From NCBI RefSeq assembly GCF_032854445.1, contig NC_088297.1, positions 9,260,163 to 9,324,162 on the forward strand: a stretch of DNA of 64,000 nucleotides, in the 5' to 3' direction. Each line of letters opens with the position of its first letter. Position 1 is the first letter of the stretch. Below are positions 34,660 through 46,548 of this stretch, one piece after another. The stretch comes from Liolophura sinensis (lineage: Eukaryota; Mollusca; Polyplacophora; Chitonida; Chitonidae). Under the pieces are notes generated by a model that had not been told where the DNA came from, did no database searches, and saw nothing but the letters and a program-made list of their open reading frames with translations. Both the position numbers and the translations under genes were made by a program.

Positions 34660-36390
34660 AAGCAGGACAAGAAGGGGAATAACTACATCATAAAAAAACA
34701 GGGACACAACTGCAACACTTGGTACAGACTTCAATCTAACAGACAACATGTACAAATCTTGGCACACAACAATATCGGCTTCACAGAGAAAGTGGTCCTA
34801 TAACTTGGCTTCTAAATCTACACAAAGGAGTAGACTGAATAGTAACCGGTAGACTGAATAGTAACCGGTAGACTGTAGCAATCACTGCTTTGATCATTAC
34901 AGGCCGGTTCGTTTCAAGTGAACAGTGCAGTAAAACAAGTCCAAACGTCCTTATCACATCATGGGCTACATGTGCTTCTCTGCAACAAGTAGACCCACCA
35001 TGCCTACTATTCAAACTTAGTCTATAGTAGCTGGCCAAAACAAATGACGTTATTATACAGTAAATCAAACCTTTCGTTGTATGCAAGAACAATGTATTCA
35101 AGAATCCCAGAATAACATGTATTAAAATTAAACCACGCAATAAATGCCTGGACGCAGTGACACATCTACCGCACAGTTGTTTAAAAGGTTTTTTTTATGA
35201 TTTTGTATTTAGTCAGATTGGATTTTCGTTTCACTCTTTTCGCATTTGGAGACTCGTATCAGTATTGAATTCTGAACTAACACTTGACAAAGTTTTACAC
35301 CCGGTCTCAACACAAAGTCCGAGACGAGAAATTAGACTAATATATAAAGTCGTTTATTCTTTTTTTTTAAGCTCTATTTTCCAAGATTGGCTGTGAGAGC
35401 TGCTTAGCGTGCTAACCCTTAAACCGCCACTGATATGTGCAATACAATGTTTAGTGCAGTGCAAAAGACTGAAGAAGAAGAAACAATAAAAGGCCATATA
35501 TTCATTTAATCCGGAGGTCATACATGTGTACCGGGCCAATATATACTTCACTCATACTACAGTTGTCAGGCTGTTATATAATTATGTGACAGCGGGCAGA
35601 TCCTGTAAGGAAACCACAGCACCTAATCACCAATATGGCAAACATCCTAACTTAAAGCCACTGCCGAAGACGCAAAATCTGGATTCGAAAACGGCCTCGT
35701 GCGTGCCCAGGAAGCCATTAGTCCACCAAGCTAGCGGGAGACTCTCTCAAAGGTCTGGACACAGTTGTTCTAAAGTGTATTAGACAATGCAGGCAATAGT
35801 ATATATTCACGATTTTAACAAAGCCCAGCAACCAATACACAGACCAACTGGAACAGCAGTAGAATTAGTTATATATCGCATATTTCATATACTGTTACAT
35901 TTGGGCTAAGCTCAAAATTAAAGGCTTCACTTTAAGTAAAATCTGGTATGACTTGACACAGTTTTGAACAACCTGACAGTTATTAACGATGTGGGTGCTC
36001 TTTTTAGATATTTTTAACAATTGGTTAACAGTTGTCTTGATAAAGGTGATTTCGATCATAGCGAAACCGACAGACATCCAGATCAAAGTTGTTTTGCCTT
36101 TAGTATGGTGAGAAATCAAAACAAACTGCACATGCGTTTTGTTTAGTGAAACCCCAAGTCAAGGACATTTATGCTACTAAGTGACGATTTAAATAAATTG
36201 AAACTTTCTACATATGCTTAGAACACAGGGATTACGGCAATGTACAAATTTGGAACAACTCTTATCCGCTTGGGACTTCCATGTCTTTTCTCCGTAGTCC
36301 CTTTTACTCCAATACTACAGTATCTGTTTTCAATGTCACAGCTATCAGTCAAGGGCCAAAACACCCATGCATGAAACTGGTAGAAAGTTT
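34660..36390. other. Intronic stretch between V5 and V6
   Basis: No coding segment recognised. A possible old SINE-like trace lies at about 35530-35640. Confidence 0.4.
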
Positions 36391-36395
36391 CTGTA

Positions 36396-36904
36396 TTAAA
36401 TAGATTTTGCACTTTTTCGGGATATTTCCATGAGACGTGCCCTGGCACAATTAAAAGCCCGCTGACTTTTCCAAAATAAAGGGGATTTTGTGATCGAATC
36501 GGTGTAATTGTTCTCCTTCAAAAAGCGGTCAATATTGCATCTGAAGTTGGAAAAAGCCTCAGGTTTGTAATCGTCTCCGTTAAACTTTTTGAGAATTGTG
36601 AAAAACTCCGACAGATAGACGTCCAAAGTTTCCGGTGAAATCGTCTCCACAGGCCTCTCCTCATTGTGTTGGCACCATAACCACCTTTCTAAGGTGGCAA
36701 TACACCGCACCAAGTGCACCACCGTACATTTGGACTTCGCCCAAATTTTGGGAATTCGACTCCGAATAGCTTCGTCGCACAAATGTTCAGGACAGCTCGC
36801 AGGAAAGAGACCACCGTCGCCAATGGCCGAATTCCGCTTCTGTTCATACCCGACCATACCCTTTGCGGTTACAGCATCGTCAGAACTGTGAATACCCAGG
36901 GAAG
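36396..36904 (-). CDS. Variable terminal exon V5: Crypton-type core-binding domain (V4 paralogue)
   Basis: The acceptor is ..TGCTACTTTGTAG|CT, phase 1, junction residue Ala. It encodes 169 residues. The leader starts ASLGIHSSDDAVTAKGMVGY. It is followed by LFPASCPEHLCDEAIRSRI and the domain with TVVHLVRCIATLERWLW (LERW 72-75), ERPVETISPETLDVYLSEFF, ILKKFNGDDYKPEAFSNF, IDRFLKENNYTDSITKS and WKSQRAFNCAR. The tail is MEISRKSAKSI-stop. The usual KRP-G is KKFNG and YPHS is YTDS, so it is somewhat diverged but fully open. Codon use looks more AT-rich than in the GC-rich copies V9-V12. It is likely a duplicate of the V4 lineage. Confidence 0.87.
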
Positions 36905-36909
36905 CTACA

Positions 36910-39040
36910 AAGTAGCAAGGAAAGAAGGCAACTTGTTTAGGACACTGAAGCTATTATTACATCTTTACAGAAAGAGAGAGAGAGCTCATGGTCAGTCATG
37001 CGATCGTTATTGCATATTTCATCTTTACTATTTCCGCATCTCCTTTACATATAAGTAGCTATTTTTTGTGAGTAGACTCCTGTACTAATTGTATATAAAT
37101 TAAATACACTCTAGGAACTCAATATAACGTTGAGTTGAGTAATACTGAGTACACAGCCCTAGCTTATAAATATCCCCCCATACACAACACGGTAACAGCG
37201 TTACCTTGTAAGTCCGGGCATCCCATATCAAGATGCCATTACTAACATGCCATCACACTCATGTCATCAATCCAATAAACATAGACAAATGACGAATATA
37301 TACGTCAAGTCTGGCAGCATTGCACTCTCGTTAGCGCTTAAAATTCAAATCAACCATATCTTTCTTTCCATTCACGAGAACAATATGAGCCGATTGAATG
37401 ACTTTCCAGCACCACTTTGCACGTGACGTGTGTGTATCACCTGTGCATTACTACTCAGCTAGCTAAGCGTTAAGCTACAAGTGAGCACTTGCACACAGAC
37501 TTCTTCCCCTCAAACGTAAAACAAATAAGTGACATTTACCGCCATTTAATAGTAAACACTACTTTTAATCTGACCAGTAGTAGCATTTTAAATGTGAAAA
37601 AAATATATATACACAAAACGTTCTGCTTTCAGATTCCATCAGCAAACACTGATGTGTACATAAATGGTACCTTGTACGAAACCAAAGGCACGTCATTTTT
37701 TCTCGACAAAATAAAAACCTTCGGTGTGAAGGAAAACAACCTAGATCTTCACATCACAGCCTCTACTACAGCGTGATGGTTGGTTGGTTGGCAAATGGTC
37801 ACGTGATACAGAAACAGGCTAAGAAAACTGATAAACTCTCTTCGCAGTGAGATCAAGTTTTCAGGGAATCAAAATTCAGAATTATTTTTCGAGTGTTTTT
37901 TCAAACGCAGTTATTTGAATTCATGTCCTGGCATTATCGGATTCTGGTCAGTTGAACTAAGGTCTCAGTTTTGACAGGCATTCTGCACAAAAAGATCTTT
38001 TAAGAACAAAGTAACTGTTTTGCCCATACCTTCTCTGTTCCATTATTCCATAATGGAATACCCACTGATTCGCGACGAAATCTTTTTTTTAATGTTGACA
38101 GCGTACACCTTTATCAGCATTTAACTTCCTAGTGTTAACAAAGTTGGACATGCGAGGAGATGTGTCACAACGGCGTCTAGGCAGTCATTATATGGGCGGC
38201 AAGCACGCAGAAAACAGGTGGCTTCGCTGTACAGCGTCATGGTTTCTCAACGGAAATCTACACGTGTACAACTCGTACAACTGCATATTTGCCATACTTT
38301 CTATGTAGTTAATCTGTTAACTTCAATCTCAAAATTATATATACCCTAGCTTTTGCGCGGTACAATGTCTTACCACCACATGCAGCTTGCACTTTTCTCT
38401 ACAACATATCAAAAAACATAAACCTAACATGACCACAATTTCTTTGAGCTGTGGTTGCTTAAACCCAGTCAATTTGAAGTCACCTACAGGGGTGGATACT
38501 AATACTGAGCATTAAGTTTTCAGTTTTAACCTGACAAAATTCTGATATATTTTAACTAGAAGCCAAATAGCAATGCAGACATTTATAGCGTATCAACAGC
38601 CTGAGGTGTCTGTGTGGCAGTATTATCCAGTCAGTGTTTTTTGCACACATTAGTTCGGGGGCAAATCTTGCACCCAATTGCTCGAATTGCGCATGTGTAA
38701 CCTAAAGTAAAATTTGCCCTACATCCGCTCGCTGATAATCTATTGTACATTTCTTAACAGTTTGCTCTTTAAACCACAGCCCAAGCACATAACAGTGCAT
38801 CTTTTTGGCACAGTTGCATCTTCTGTGACGATATAACTGAACTAAAACATAAATGAAATTATTATTTCTGAGGACAATTCATACTACAGCGCACTACATA
38901 TATGTATAACATATTTTAGCTCAAATTGAACACCTAATTGCTTTAAAACAAAGGGAGGTCCCTGTGTGTAGACAGCTTCTTACTTGTGGGTAATACACTG
39001 GTTGATTCGTATCGACCTTGTATGCCACTGCACATGACTT
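36910..39040. other. Intronic stretch between V4 and V5
   Basis: No gene or domain remnant recognised. A short (AG)n lies at about 36970-36985. Confidence 0.4.
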
Positions 39041-39048
39041 GTACATGT

Positions 39049-39205
39049 CGCAGCCATGTTGGATCTCCAATGACTTGTTTATTCGCAGCCATGCTGGATC
39101 TCCAATAAAAGAATTTTATGAATTTCATTTGAGTGCACATGCTGAAAGGCTCACTCCAGGGTGACACCATGAAATACTTTTGTTGGAGATCCAACACGGC
39201 CGCGA
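39049..39205. repeat. Cluster of TTGGATCTCCAA repeats in both orientations
   Basis: GCAGCCATGTTGGATCTCCAA occurs twice (about 39050 and 39088) and its reverse complement near 39182. It lies downstream of V4. Confidence 0.7.
39078..39083 (-). terminator. Candidate poly(A) signal AATAAA for V4
   Basis: AATAAA on the minus strand about 430 bases beyond the V4 stop. Chance occurrence is likely in this base composition, so it is offered only as a candidate. Confidence 0.25.
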
Positions 39206-39508
39206 GTGTAAGTCATGTATATTGCGGCGTTGGCACAAGAAAGGTTATACACCAGGGTACTCTTTCTAAAGCCTGGCACATACATCAACATCTACACACT
39301 AACTGAACAAAATATGTGTTCCTTGAACAGCATCAGAAATATACACCACCATTATTTTGCACCAAGATATAACACAAGCTCAAACAGACAACTATTCTAC
39401 GCTGTGGAGTCAGATACGTTTCGACAGGATGATGAGTCGTTAATCACGTCGCTCGTGCTCCTTGTGGAATGTTGATAGATGCACAAAGCACAGACTCTGC
39501 CTTATCGG

Positions 39509-40023
39509 CTAGAACTTTTGAGCTTTCGCATTGCGTTGTTCACGCCTAAGAGCTATAGCCTTTCTTGCACGTCTAAATGATAGCGAGCTTTTGAGAAACG
39601 CGTGGGACTTTGACACAGAATGTGGGTATTTGTGCATCTTAAGAAACCGTTCAACGTAGTAACGGAAATTAGAGAAGGCATCAGGGGTGTAGTCTTCACC
39701 GCTTGGTTTCCTCAAGAGTGGATAAAACTCCTCTAAGTATTTGTCCAGAGTCTTTGCTGGAAGGTCTTCAATCCGGCGACATTCGTCGTACTTGTACCAC
39801 ATCCAGCGTTCCAGCGTCGCCACGGTCCTGACCAGATGCACAACGGTGTCGTTAGATTTTGATTCAATGTCCAGAATTCGACTTCGAATGGTTTCATCCT
39901 TCAGAAAATCCGGATACTGCTGAGGGTATAGGCCGAGTTTGTTCAATGTTATCCTGTCCAAGAAAGGGTTCCTTAGAACTGGCGTGTCCACTTCACCGCT
40001 ACGCCCTGCTTCTGTCCGTGGAG
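39509..40023 (-). CDS. Variable terminal exon V4: Crypton-type core-binding domain (V5 paralogue)
   Basis: The acceptor is ..TGCTACTTTGTAG|CT, phase 1, junction residue Ala. It encodes 171 residues: leader 1-30, LYPQQYPDFLKDETIRSRI at about 32-50, then the domain with TVVHLVRTVATLERWMW (LERW 71-74), RRIEDLPAKTLDKYLEEFY, LLRKPSGEDYTPDAFSNF, VERFLKMHKYPHSVSKS and FLKSSLSFRRARK. The tail is short and basic, ending NAKAQKF-stop. The acceptor and first exon bases are nearly identical to those of V5, and both share the TVVHLVR..ATLERW block and the PDAFSNFR/PEAFSNFR block, so V4 and V5 look like a duplicated pair. AATAAA occurs at 39078-39083, about 430 bases past the stop. Confidence 0.88.
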
Positions 40024-40511
40024 CTACAAAGTAGCAAGCAAACATAGATTGGTGTGAGACAGGTGACCGCAAGAGGCTGATCAGAATACGAAGAACAACA
40101 TTCTGTGCAGGATACATATACGTGCCGTTTTTTGCTGTTGCATGCCGGATAGAGGATTTCAAAATGTTCAGTAACCTCATTAACTGATGACGGCAAAAAC
40201 ATATCAATATCATGGTTGATCCTATCTGCATTGTTTGATATCAGATATGCACCTTTGCAACGCACATCCAGCAGTAAAATACGGTTGTCTCCAACGTATC
40301 TTCAAACCTTACTCCCAAGCTATGTCAATCGTAAGGGAAAACCCAGAATTAAACAGTAAACATGTATCTGTGATACTTTGTTTAATTGTTATTTGACCTG
40401 GAACTCATTCATGGACTACGAATTTTGATATGGAATTCATGCCTGAAATATCCAGTGTCTGCCCGACATCATTGAAAACTGATGACCGCTTCTCTCTTGT
40501 GTGTTACCGGC

Positions 40512-40517
40512 TTTATT
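40512..40517 (-). terminator. Candidate poly(A) signal AATAAA for V3
   Basis: AATAAA on the minus strand about 340 bases after the V3 stop. Each variable exon should need its own cleavage site if the alternative-terminal-exon model is right. This hexamer is common by chance in AT-rich DNA, so it is only compatible with the model. Confidence 0.3.
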
Positions 40518-40852
40518 TCCTATATGTATGATTTCTTACATACCTTTGTCTTTCAGAAATAGTCTTAAACGTTGATTTAGAAATGGATCTTGCGATTATC
40601 GACTTGAAACGCCCTTTACGGACTACGAATGGTATACGAATGTCGGACATGACGCTTATATCTATAATGAAACGTCGTTCTGTCGTTGTGACGTCATAAT
40701 AATGAGCTGGGAAACTAACGGCGTCAAGGATCTACTGCCGGATCTAACAAATTCATGAGTTCATCATGCCACCATCTCTGTTTGGTACCAGACTGTTAAT
40801 TCACTACCCATTTTTAAACCATAACCTAATTATAAGTCGGTTATAAGATGTG

Positions 40853-41475
40853 TCATTCTGTGCCAACGGTAGGGAAAAACACAGTCTGATACGACGCATC
40901 TGTTTCTAAACGAGCAAGACTCGACATTGCTGAGGCCTCCATGTGCCTGCCCATCTTCATATTTCTTGGGAGCGTATGTTTCCTAGCCCTAAACGCTGCT
41001 TGGCTCCGATAGAACGCAGTGGATTTGCTAATGGAGTGCGGGTATCCGTGCTCCTTTAAGTACCTATCTAAGTATGAACGAAAGCGTATGAAGGAGCCCA
41101 AATCATAGTCCGTGCCGTTTTGTTTTTTCAAAACGCCAAAGAATGTCTCCAGATATCTGTCCAGTTCCCCAGCTGGGATTTTCTCAAATTCTCTCTCTTC
41201 GCCCTTCTTCCACAGCCAACGTTCAAATGTCCACACAGCGCCTACGAGGTTGGTCACGGTTTGATGGGACTTTTCTCCTGACTGGATAACTCTTTCCCTG
41301 ATCGCCCTTTTCGAGAGTCGTGCTGGGTAGCCGTCCTCACCTGGTCCACCTGTCGTCAGCATCGAATCTCCATCTCGATTCTGAAAACCGCGGTAGTATT
41401 GGCGCCAGTCGTCACTCGCGTGGGGCCTGTCTTCAGCTTGTGAACTTTCTCCAGGATATCCTTCGATCCGCCTGC
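40853..41475 (-). CDS. Variable terminal exon V3: Crypton-type core-binding domain with long leader and tail
   Basis: The acceptor is ..TTGGCCGTTGCAG|GC, phase 1, junction residue Gly. It encodes 207 residues. The leader (1-48) is hydrophilic and probably disordered. A shortened YPARLSKRAIRERV element at about 50-63 precedes the domain. The signature Trp motif is FERWLWKKGEE (84-94), one residue shorter than most copies between W.W and the acidic helix. It continues with FEKIPAGELDRYLETFFGVL, KKQNGTDYDLGS, YLDRYLKEHGYPHSISKS and YRSQAAFRARK. The tail is about 40 residues, Met-rich then aromatic, ending FFPTVGTE-stop. A canonical AATAAA lies about 340 bases beyond the stop (40512-40517). Confidence 0.87.
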
Positions 41476-41479
41476 CTGC

Positions 41480-43110
41480 AACGGCCAAGGAAAGTTACTT
41501 CAACTCATAGGCTTCTCACTTGATTTAGTTTCTCAGTTCTTGAGATTGGGTTAGTTTAGTGTAAACGGTGTTCTGTGCACTGGTCTTGCGGATATTCACA
41601 TCCATTTCAAAGAGTGACGATTTGTACATACATCTGTATGTAGAAATGTCTGTGTGGCCATATAGGCATTCGTATTTGTCCCATCAACATGATCCTTGTA
41701 TGAACACTTGCAATCAAAGCGCGACCTAGATACCAATATTTGTATTTGACCTATATTTTACTACGAGTCTTCCCTGTACCATTGAAAACGGAGAACTACT
41801 TCCCTCTCACAAGTTACCAGCTTTATTTTCTCTTTATATATTATTTATTACATGTATTACTTTAGTGTTTTGGTTGTTCCAGAAATGGGTCTTCCGACCG
41901 CTGACATGGAATACAAGTCCTGTACTATTTCCAGAAACAATACTGAAAGGTAGTTTGTCCATACAAAAGAAAACATGTGACCTGCATCAGGAATAACTGT
42001 GGTCATTATTTAACTCTCTTTAGTATAAAAACGTGTAAGGAGCCTCATAGGATTTCATTTGGTTCAACCCCTAAAGCCAAACGGAGTATTGTCCAGGTTT
42101 GGCATTCATGCTGCACGTCTTTAATTATACTCATGCCTGTAGGCAAAGATAGAAAAGGCTTAATCATCGTCAATCACGTTAACATTTTATGTACGAGACA
42201 AAATTAAAGCATGCAGAAATAAGATAGCGTCTCTATAGGGGTGCAAGAGAATATGATATTCACAATGCACCCCTGAATTACACCGCCACTGTACGTACTC
42301 CGTATAAACAAATCATGCATTTTTGTTGTTTCTAGTCTATGGGAATTGCCAACTGATATCAGCCCATGGATCTATACAAATAGACGATTCACAACCGAGG
42401 GACCAGAAATGTATTCTTCGCCCTCTAAATGGTTAGTCATGGATGAACCGTTCTGAGAAAGACGTGGGTGAGGTGTGTAGGGAACGAAATTACATATAAT
42501 AACAATCAAGCATAACAATCTGGAAAAGAGCTTCGTGTACAACCACACAAAAAATATATTTCACGGTGATTTTCACTCAATCATGTCTGTGCCATGACAC
42601 CATCTGGATACCTTACTCTTCACAGACAGTCTGTATGCACAAGGCCTTGATGATAATCGTTAATTACATAGCCAACCACTTTAAGCAAACCTACCACACA
42701 AAACAGCAAACCATTATTAATGTGTACCCAACCAGATAAACAGGCTTATGCGACGAGCACGGAAAATGAGCAAATAACATAGAAATAAAGTCACGTTTTA
42801 AGCAATAAAACTATGCACCTAATGCATTCAATCAGTCGTTAGATTTCTTTTGAATACCAAATTACGCACATATCCCACGTACACGTAAAAAATGATAAAA
42901 TAAAATGCATACCGATTTATGAGGATTATCCAGTGAACACCCTCAATAATGAAGAAATCACTCAGAAGTTCTGTCATCCTAAAACACTTGTAACACATTC
43001 TCACTATTCATATCGATATATCATCACCAAAACTTGCCTCAAGGTACCTTTGCCCTGACGACAAAATGAAATATTACCATCTTTCACTTGACCCATCCTT
43101 CCAGCAATAA
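41480..43110. other. Intronic stretch between V2 and V3
   Basis: No gene, domain remnant or clear repeat recognised. Confidence 0.4.
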
Positions 43111-43128
43111 GACTTCTATTACATGCAC

Positions 43129-43495
43129 CGGCCCGGATAGCACAGTTGGTACAGCGTCCGCTTCGGGACCGGTAGATCCAAGATCAATCCTTGATCGAGT
43201 CACACCTAAGACTTTAAAAGAGGAAGTTGTAACTTCCTCGCTTGGCGTTCAGCATGAAGAGGATAGTGCGACGACTGGTTGACCCGTATCAGTATAATGG
43301 CTCGGGCGAAGCGGCTTACTTGCCTTCAGTAAGTCGTCTAAGTGAAGCAGCACTAAATAAAAGAGCGGCGGAAATCCATCCTGCAACAAGGAGGCACATT
43401 ACACGTACATGCACCCTTAGGATTCCGTCGTCGTCATATGACTGAAAAATTGTTGTGTACGACGTTAAACCCCAAGCACGCACGCACTCACTCAC
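43129..43495 (+). mobile_element. SINE family 2, full length, plus strand, 14-bp target-site duplication
   Basis: The tRNA-like head at the left (GCCCGGATAGCACAGTTGGT with box A, then CTTGATCGAGTCACACC with box B like sequence) is followed by the family body, CGTCGTCATATGACTGAAAA and an (ACTC)n tail. Flanked by TCTATTACATGCAC at 43115-43128 and 43496-43509. It is the only family 2 copy in this orientation. Confidence 0.95.
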
Positions 43496-43529
43496 TCTAT
43501 TACATGCACTAACTAATCTTGTCAAATCT

Positions 43530-43680
43530 GTTTTCCGTAAAATTATGCCCGGACTTTCGGCTGGCTTGTTGTGCCACCTGACTGTCAAAGAACTCTGAGC
43601 ACTTAATGATCGAGTGTGGATAGTTGCTCTCCTTCAGGAAAACGTTCCAGGTTGGATGGCAAGCAAAGGGGCCTGATTGA
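43530..43680 (-). pseudogene. psi1: partial tandem duplicate of the 3' end of V2
   Basis: Read on the minus strand, this stretch repeats the last third of V2, from the LERF region to the end, about 170 bp further downstream. The counterpart of the FLKENNYPHSIIKS segment is clear at nucleotide level, but an extra A in the LERF-to-FLKE region shifts the frame and the 5' two thirds of the exon are absent. It has no acceptor of its own. It is a decayed partial copy, recent enough for nucleotide similarity to be obvious by eye. A full-length SINE lies directly beyond it (43129-43495). Confidence 0.8.
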
Positions 43681-43701
43681 CTCTTATCCGGTAAAAAAGT
43701 T

Positions 43702-44135
43702 TCAAATAAAGTTATATACTGACTTTCGCTTGACTTGAAATGCCCTCTGGCTATTAAAGAACTCTAAGGACTTTATGATCGAGTGCGGATAGTTGTTCTC
43801 CTTCAGGAAACGTTCAAGGTTGGATCGCATGCAACTGAGTCGGTGAGCACCATACTCCATCCCATTCGTCCGCTTAACCACTGAGAAAAACTCCGCCAGA
43901 TACTTGTCCAGATCTGCTGCTGGCATACGTTCTATGTACCTCATCTCCCTATATCTGCGCCACAGCCATCGCTGGACCATACAGACAACGCTGACCATGT
44001 TGCCGACAATGTGATACGACTTCTGCGAAAGGTTGGGAATCCTAGTGGAGCGGACGCATTGGCTTGTTAGTTCCACAGGCATAACTGCATCCTCTGTTGT
44101 TTCTACCGGTGTAAACCCCGGTACATCCTGACGGT
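43702..44135 (-). CDS. Variable terminal exon V2: Crypton-type core-binding domain
   Basis: The acceptor is ..TTCACTTGCAG|AC, phase 1, junction residue Asp. It encodes 144 residues, the shortest intact product. The leader is DRQDVPGFTPVETTEDAVMP, acidic and unlike the others. The domain runs from about 30 to 138 with VQRW at 54-57 in place of LERW, then WRRYREMRYIERMPAADLDK, YLAEFFSVVKRTNGMEYG, LERFLKENNYPHSIIKS and FFNSQRAFQVKRK. It stops almost immediately after the domain (SVYNFI-stop). The 3' part of this exon has been tandemly copied just downstream as psi1. An internal Met (residue 19) exists, but the phase-1 acceptor upstream and the open frame to it favour use as a spliced exon. Confidence 0.85.
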
Positions 44136-44139
44136 CTGC

Positions 44140-45450
44140 AAGTGAACAAAGGATACTTTGGAAATTGGTCTAGCTTTTATTGACCCGGATAGTCCATCAT
44201 GGATGACGGCTGGAACACCAATGCCAGTTTCGACGCCTAGATTCATAAATGGAACTTCTTCATACACTAACTGCTGCATATAACATCCTTAATACACGTT
44301 TTTAAAGGCTTCAAATATTTAACTTTGTAGCGTAACTCTCCTTTCTTCCTGTCAGATTTTGGATATTTTTCCCATGTCGAAAGCCATAAATGTTCCTCGG
44401 TCAACCTCAATCATTCATTCACAGACTGCATGCTACATCTTATATAGATAAGATTCTGTATGAACACTAATGACACTGGGTATAACAGTGAACACTTCCG
44501 CACACTACACCACACTGATTTAATCTCTGCAAATGCTGTATCTTATGGCATTGCGATGTACTTCTTTACCCTTGCTAGGCATGGTAACAGAAACATTTAT
44601 ATCTGCCCCCAGAAACATCAAATTTCATTCTAATCGATATCCAGATAACCTAAATGTACTCCTCTGCCTATAATCCCCTTATACATAAGACTACATCAAG
44701 GACAGCACAGGTAAAACCAGAGCAGGGAGATGACAGTGTTATAATTGGCAAAGGCCAACTGTCTGGCGTAACTGGTGAAAATATGCAAAAAATAAACAGG
44801 TTATTAACAAATATAAAATACCCCTCATCAATTAAAAAATTATTTTTTGGAATAACCTTCTTCATTTCCCTTCAATCTAACATGTTTGTTTTAGAGTTTC
44901 TTCTTGTATTCTTAAATTTAGACAAGTAGCGATCCTGACAAATGTCACATTAAAAATTTAATGCATACCTCAATGCATATAATCAAAAAATGAAGACATC
45001 AAACATAATACAATCCTAAGTCTCTGACAATGTTTAATGAAACAACAGGTATGAGCCGCTCTACATAGTCCTACTCAAACCATGTTTAGAACACAAAGAA
45101 TTCAACCAAAACTCGTTAATATTTAGCACTTGCAGATGGGATCGTTTCTTATTTGACACCTATGAAGACGGTATATTTCCTAGCCTTGACCTTGTTTTCA
45201 ACAATACTGTATGAAAGCAAACAGAGGTCAATCAGCCAGTTAAATATTAAATTCAGTCACATCTGACCAGAGTGGAAAAGTTGTTGAAGCAAAGAACAAA
45301 AGACAGAACTGTATTAAGCTTGAAATCAAAAGTCTAAATGTCTGGCTCTTTAATACAAATGACTAAATATATATGTATGCTTTGGGCTTATCCATTTTTC
45401 ACTCCTGTGACGAGGAGTTATCATTCAGTTAGTGTATCAGTATATATAAT
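44140..45450. other. Intronic stretch between V1 and V2
   Basis: No gene or domain remnant recognised. Confidence 0.4.
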
Positions 45451-45454
45451 GTCT

Positions 45455-45590
45455 TCTTGTGGCAGGGTGAGTTCATGTCACCAAGGTGCTGCACCACTGT
45501 AGCATCATTTCAGTGCTCTCAGTGATGAGCAACAGACAGGCAGCAACAAGCACCATTTTTGAAGCGTTTGGTATGACCAGATCCAGTAAA
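45455..45590 (-). mobile_element. SINE family 5 fragment
   Basis: Shares GTCTTCTTGTGGCAG, AGTGCTGCA/AGGTGCTGCA and TTTGGTATGACC blocks with the copy at 47020-47170 but lacks its tRNA head. Confidence 0.6.
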
Positions 45591-45609
45591 TAACTAATAC
45601 ACTTTAATT

Positions 45610-45985
45610 TCAATTATCTCACAGTTCACAAACCAAGCAGAGATCATGGGGTAGAGCACTGTAAAACTCGCAAAAAGTCGAAGTCGAAACATCTAATGCT
45701 TATGAACATAGGGACTAAAGTCTGTGACTAATTTGAACTATCTCACAGTTCACAAACCAAGCAGAGATCATGGGGTAGAGCACTGTAAAACTCGCAAAAA
45801 GTCGAAGTTGAAACATCTAATGCTTATGAACATAGGGACTAAAGTCTGTGACTAATTTGAACTATCCCACAGTTCACAAACCAAGCAGACATCATGGGGC
45901 AGCACGGTAAAACTCGCAGAAAGTCGAAGTTGAAACATCTAATGCTTATGAACGCAGACACTAAAGTCTGTGATTAATTTGAACC
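45610..45985. repeat. 124-bp tandem repeat abutting and overlapping the end of V1
   Basis: Three units at offset exactly 124 (CACAGTTCAC at 45620, 45744 and 45868). A fourth, diverged start (AATTTGAACCATCACACTG) overlaps the last codons and stop of V1. Confidence 0.92.
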
Positions 45986-46548
45986 ATCACACTGTTCATG
46001 AACTTGTGACTTCATCGTTTCCACGGATTCAGATGTAACATCTCGCTCCCCAAACTCAACTGGCGGGCCGAATGATGTTACCGTTTGTTTGACAGTTTTA
46101 GCAGGTTTCTTCAAAGCCGCTAGTCGCACGAGAACCTGCTTTCGGACCTCAAAAGCTGCCCTGCTTTTCTTGAAAAATGGGCTTCTTTTTATCAAGTGGG
46201 GGTAGCCCTTCTCCTTCAAAAATCTGTCTACGAAAGATCGCAAATTCCTGTAGGAGCCAGGATCATATTCTTCTCCGTTGGGTTTTTTGACCAAGGAGAA
46301 AAAATCTGACAGATACGGGTCTAGTTCAGCAGCTGGTATGTCTTCAATGACCCTTTTCTCAGCGCGAGTATCCTGAAGCCAGCTCTCCAAGACGCCCACA
46401 GCGTTTATAAGCCCTCGTATCGTCGGAGCGCACTTTTTGTCCAGATCAACAATCCGATGCCGAACTTTGTGCTTTTTGGCACTGGGCATGTAGCTCATCC
46501 ATTGAACGTTTGGGCTGGATTCAAGACCAGGCAGGAAGGCAGGAGAGG
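45974..46548 (-). CDS. Variable terminal exon V1: Crypton-type core-binding domain, divergent copy
   Basis: First variable exon after the constant part. The acceptor is a T-rich tract ending TTTGCCAG|CC, phase 1, so the C2 junction gives Ala. It encodes 191 residues with the junction codon. The domain lies at about 25-150. The usual LERW is LESW (54-57) and the second Trp is lost (WLQD), making this one of the more diverged copies. Later motifs are intact: RVIEDIPAAELDPYLSDFF, KKPNGEEYDPGS, FVDRFLKEKGYP and FFKKSRAAFEVRKQ. The leader is short and lacks the LYP..YP element of other copies. The tail is long (~45 residues, Lys- then Glu/Ser-rich) and ends CDGSN-stop. The stop codon region is also the edge of a 124-bp tandem repeat. 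Exon limits are seen; the DNA-binding role is inferred from the family. Confidence 0.85.
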
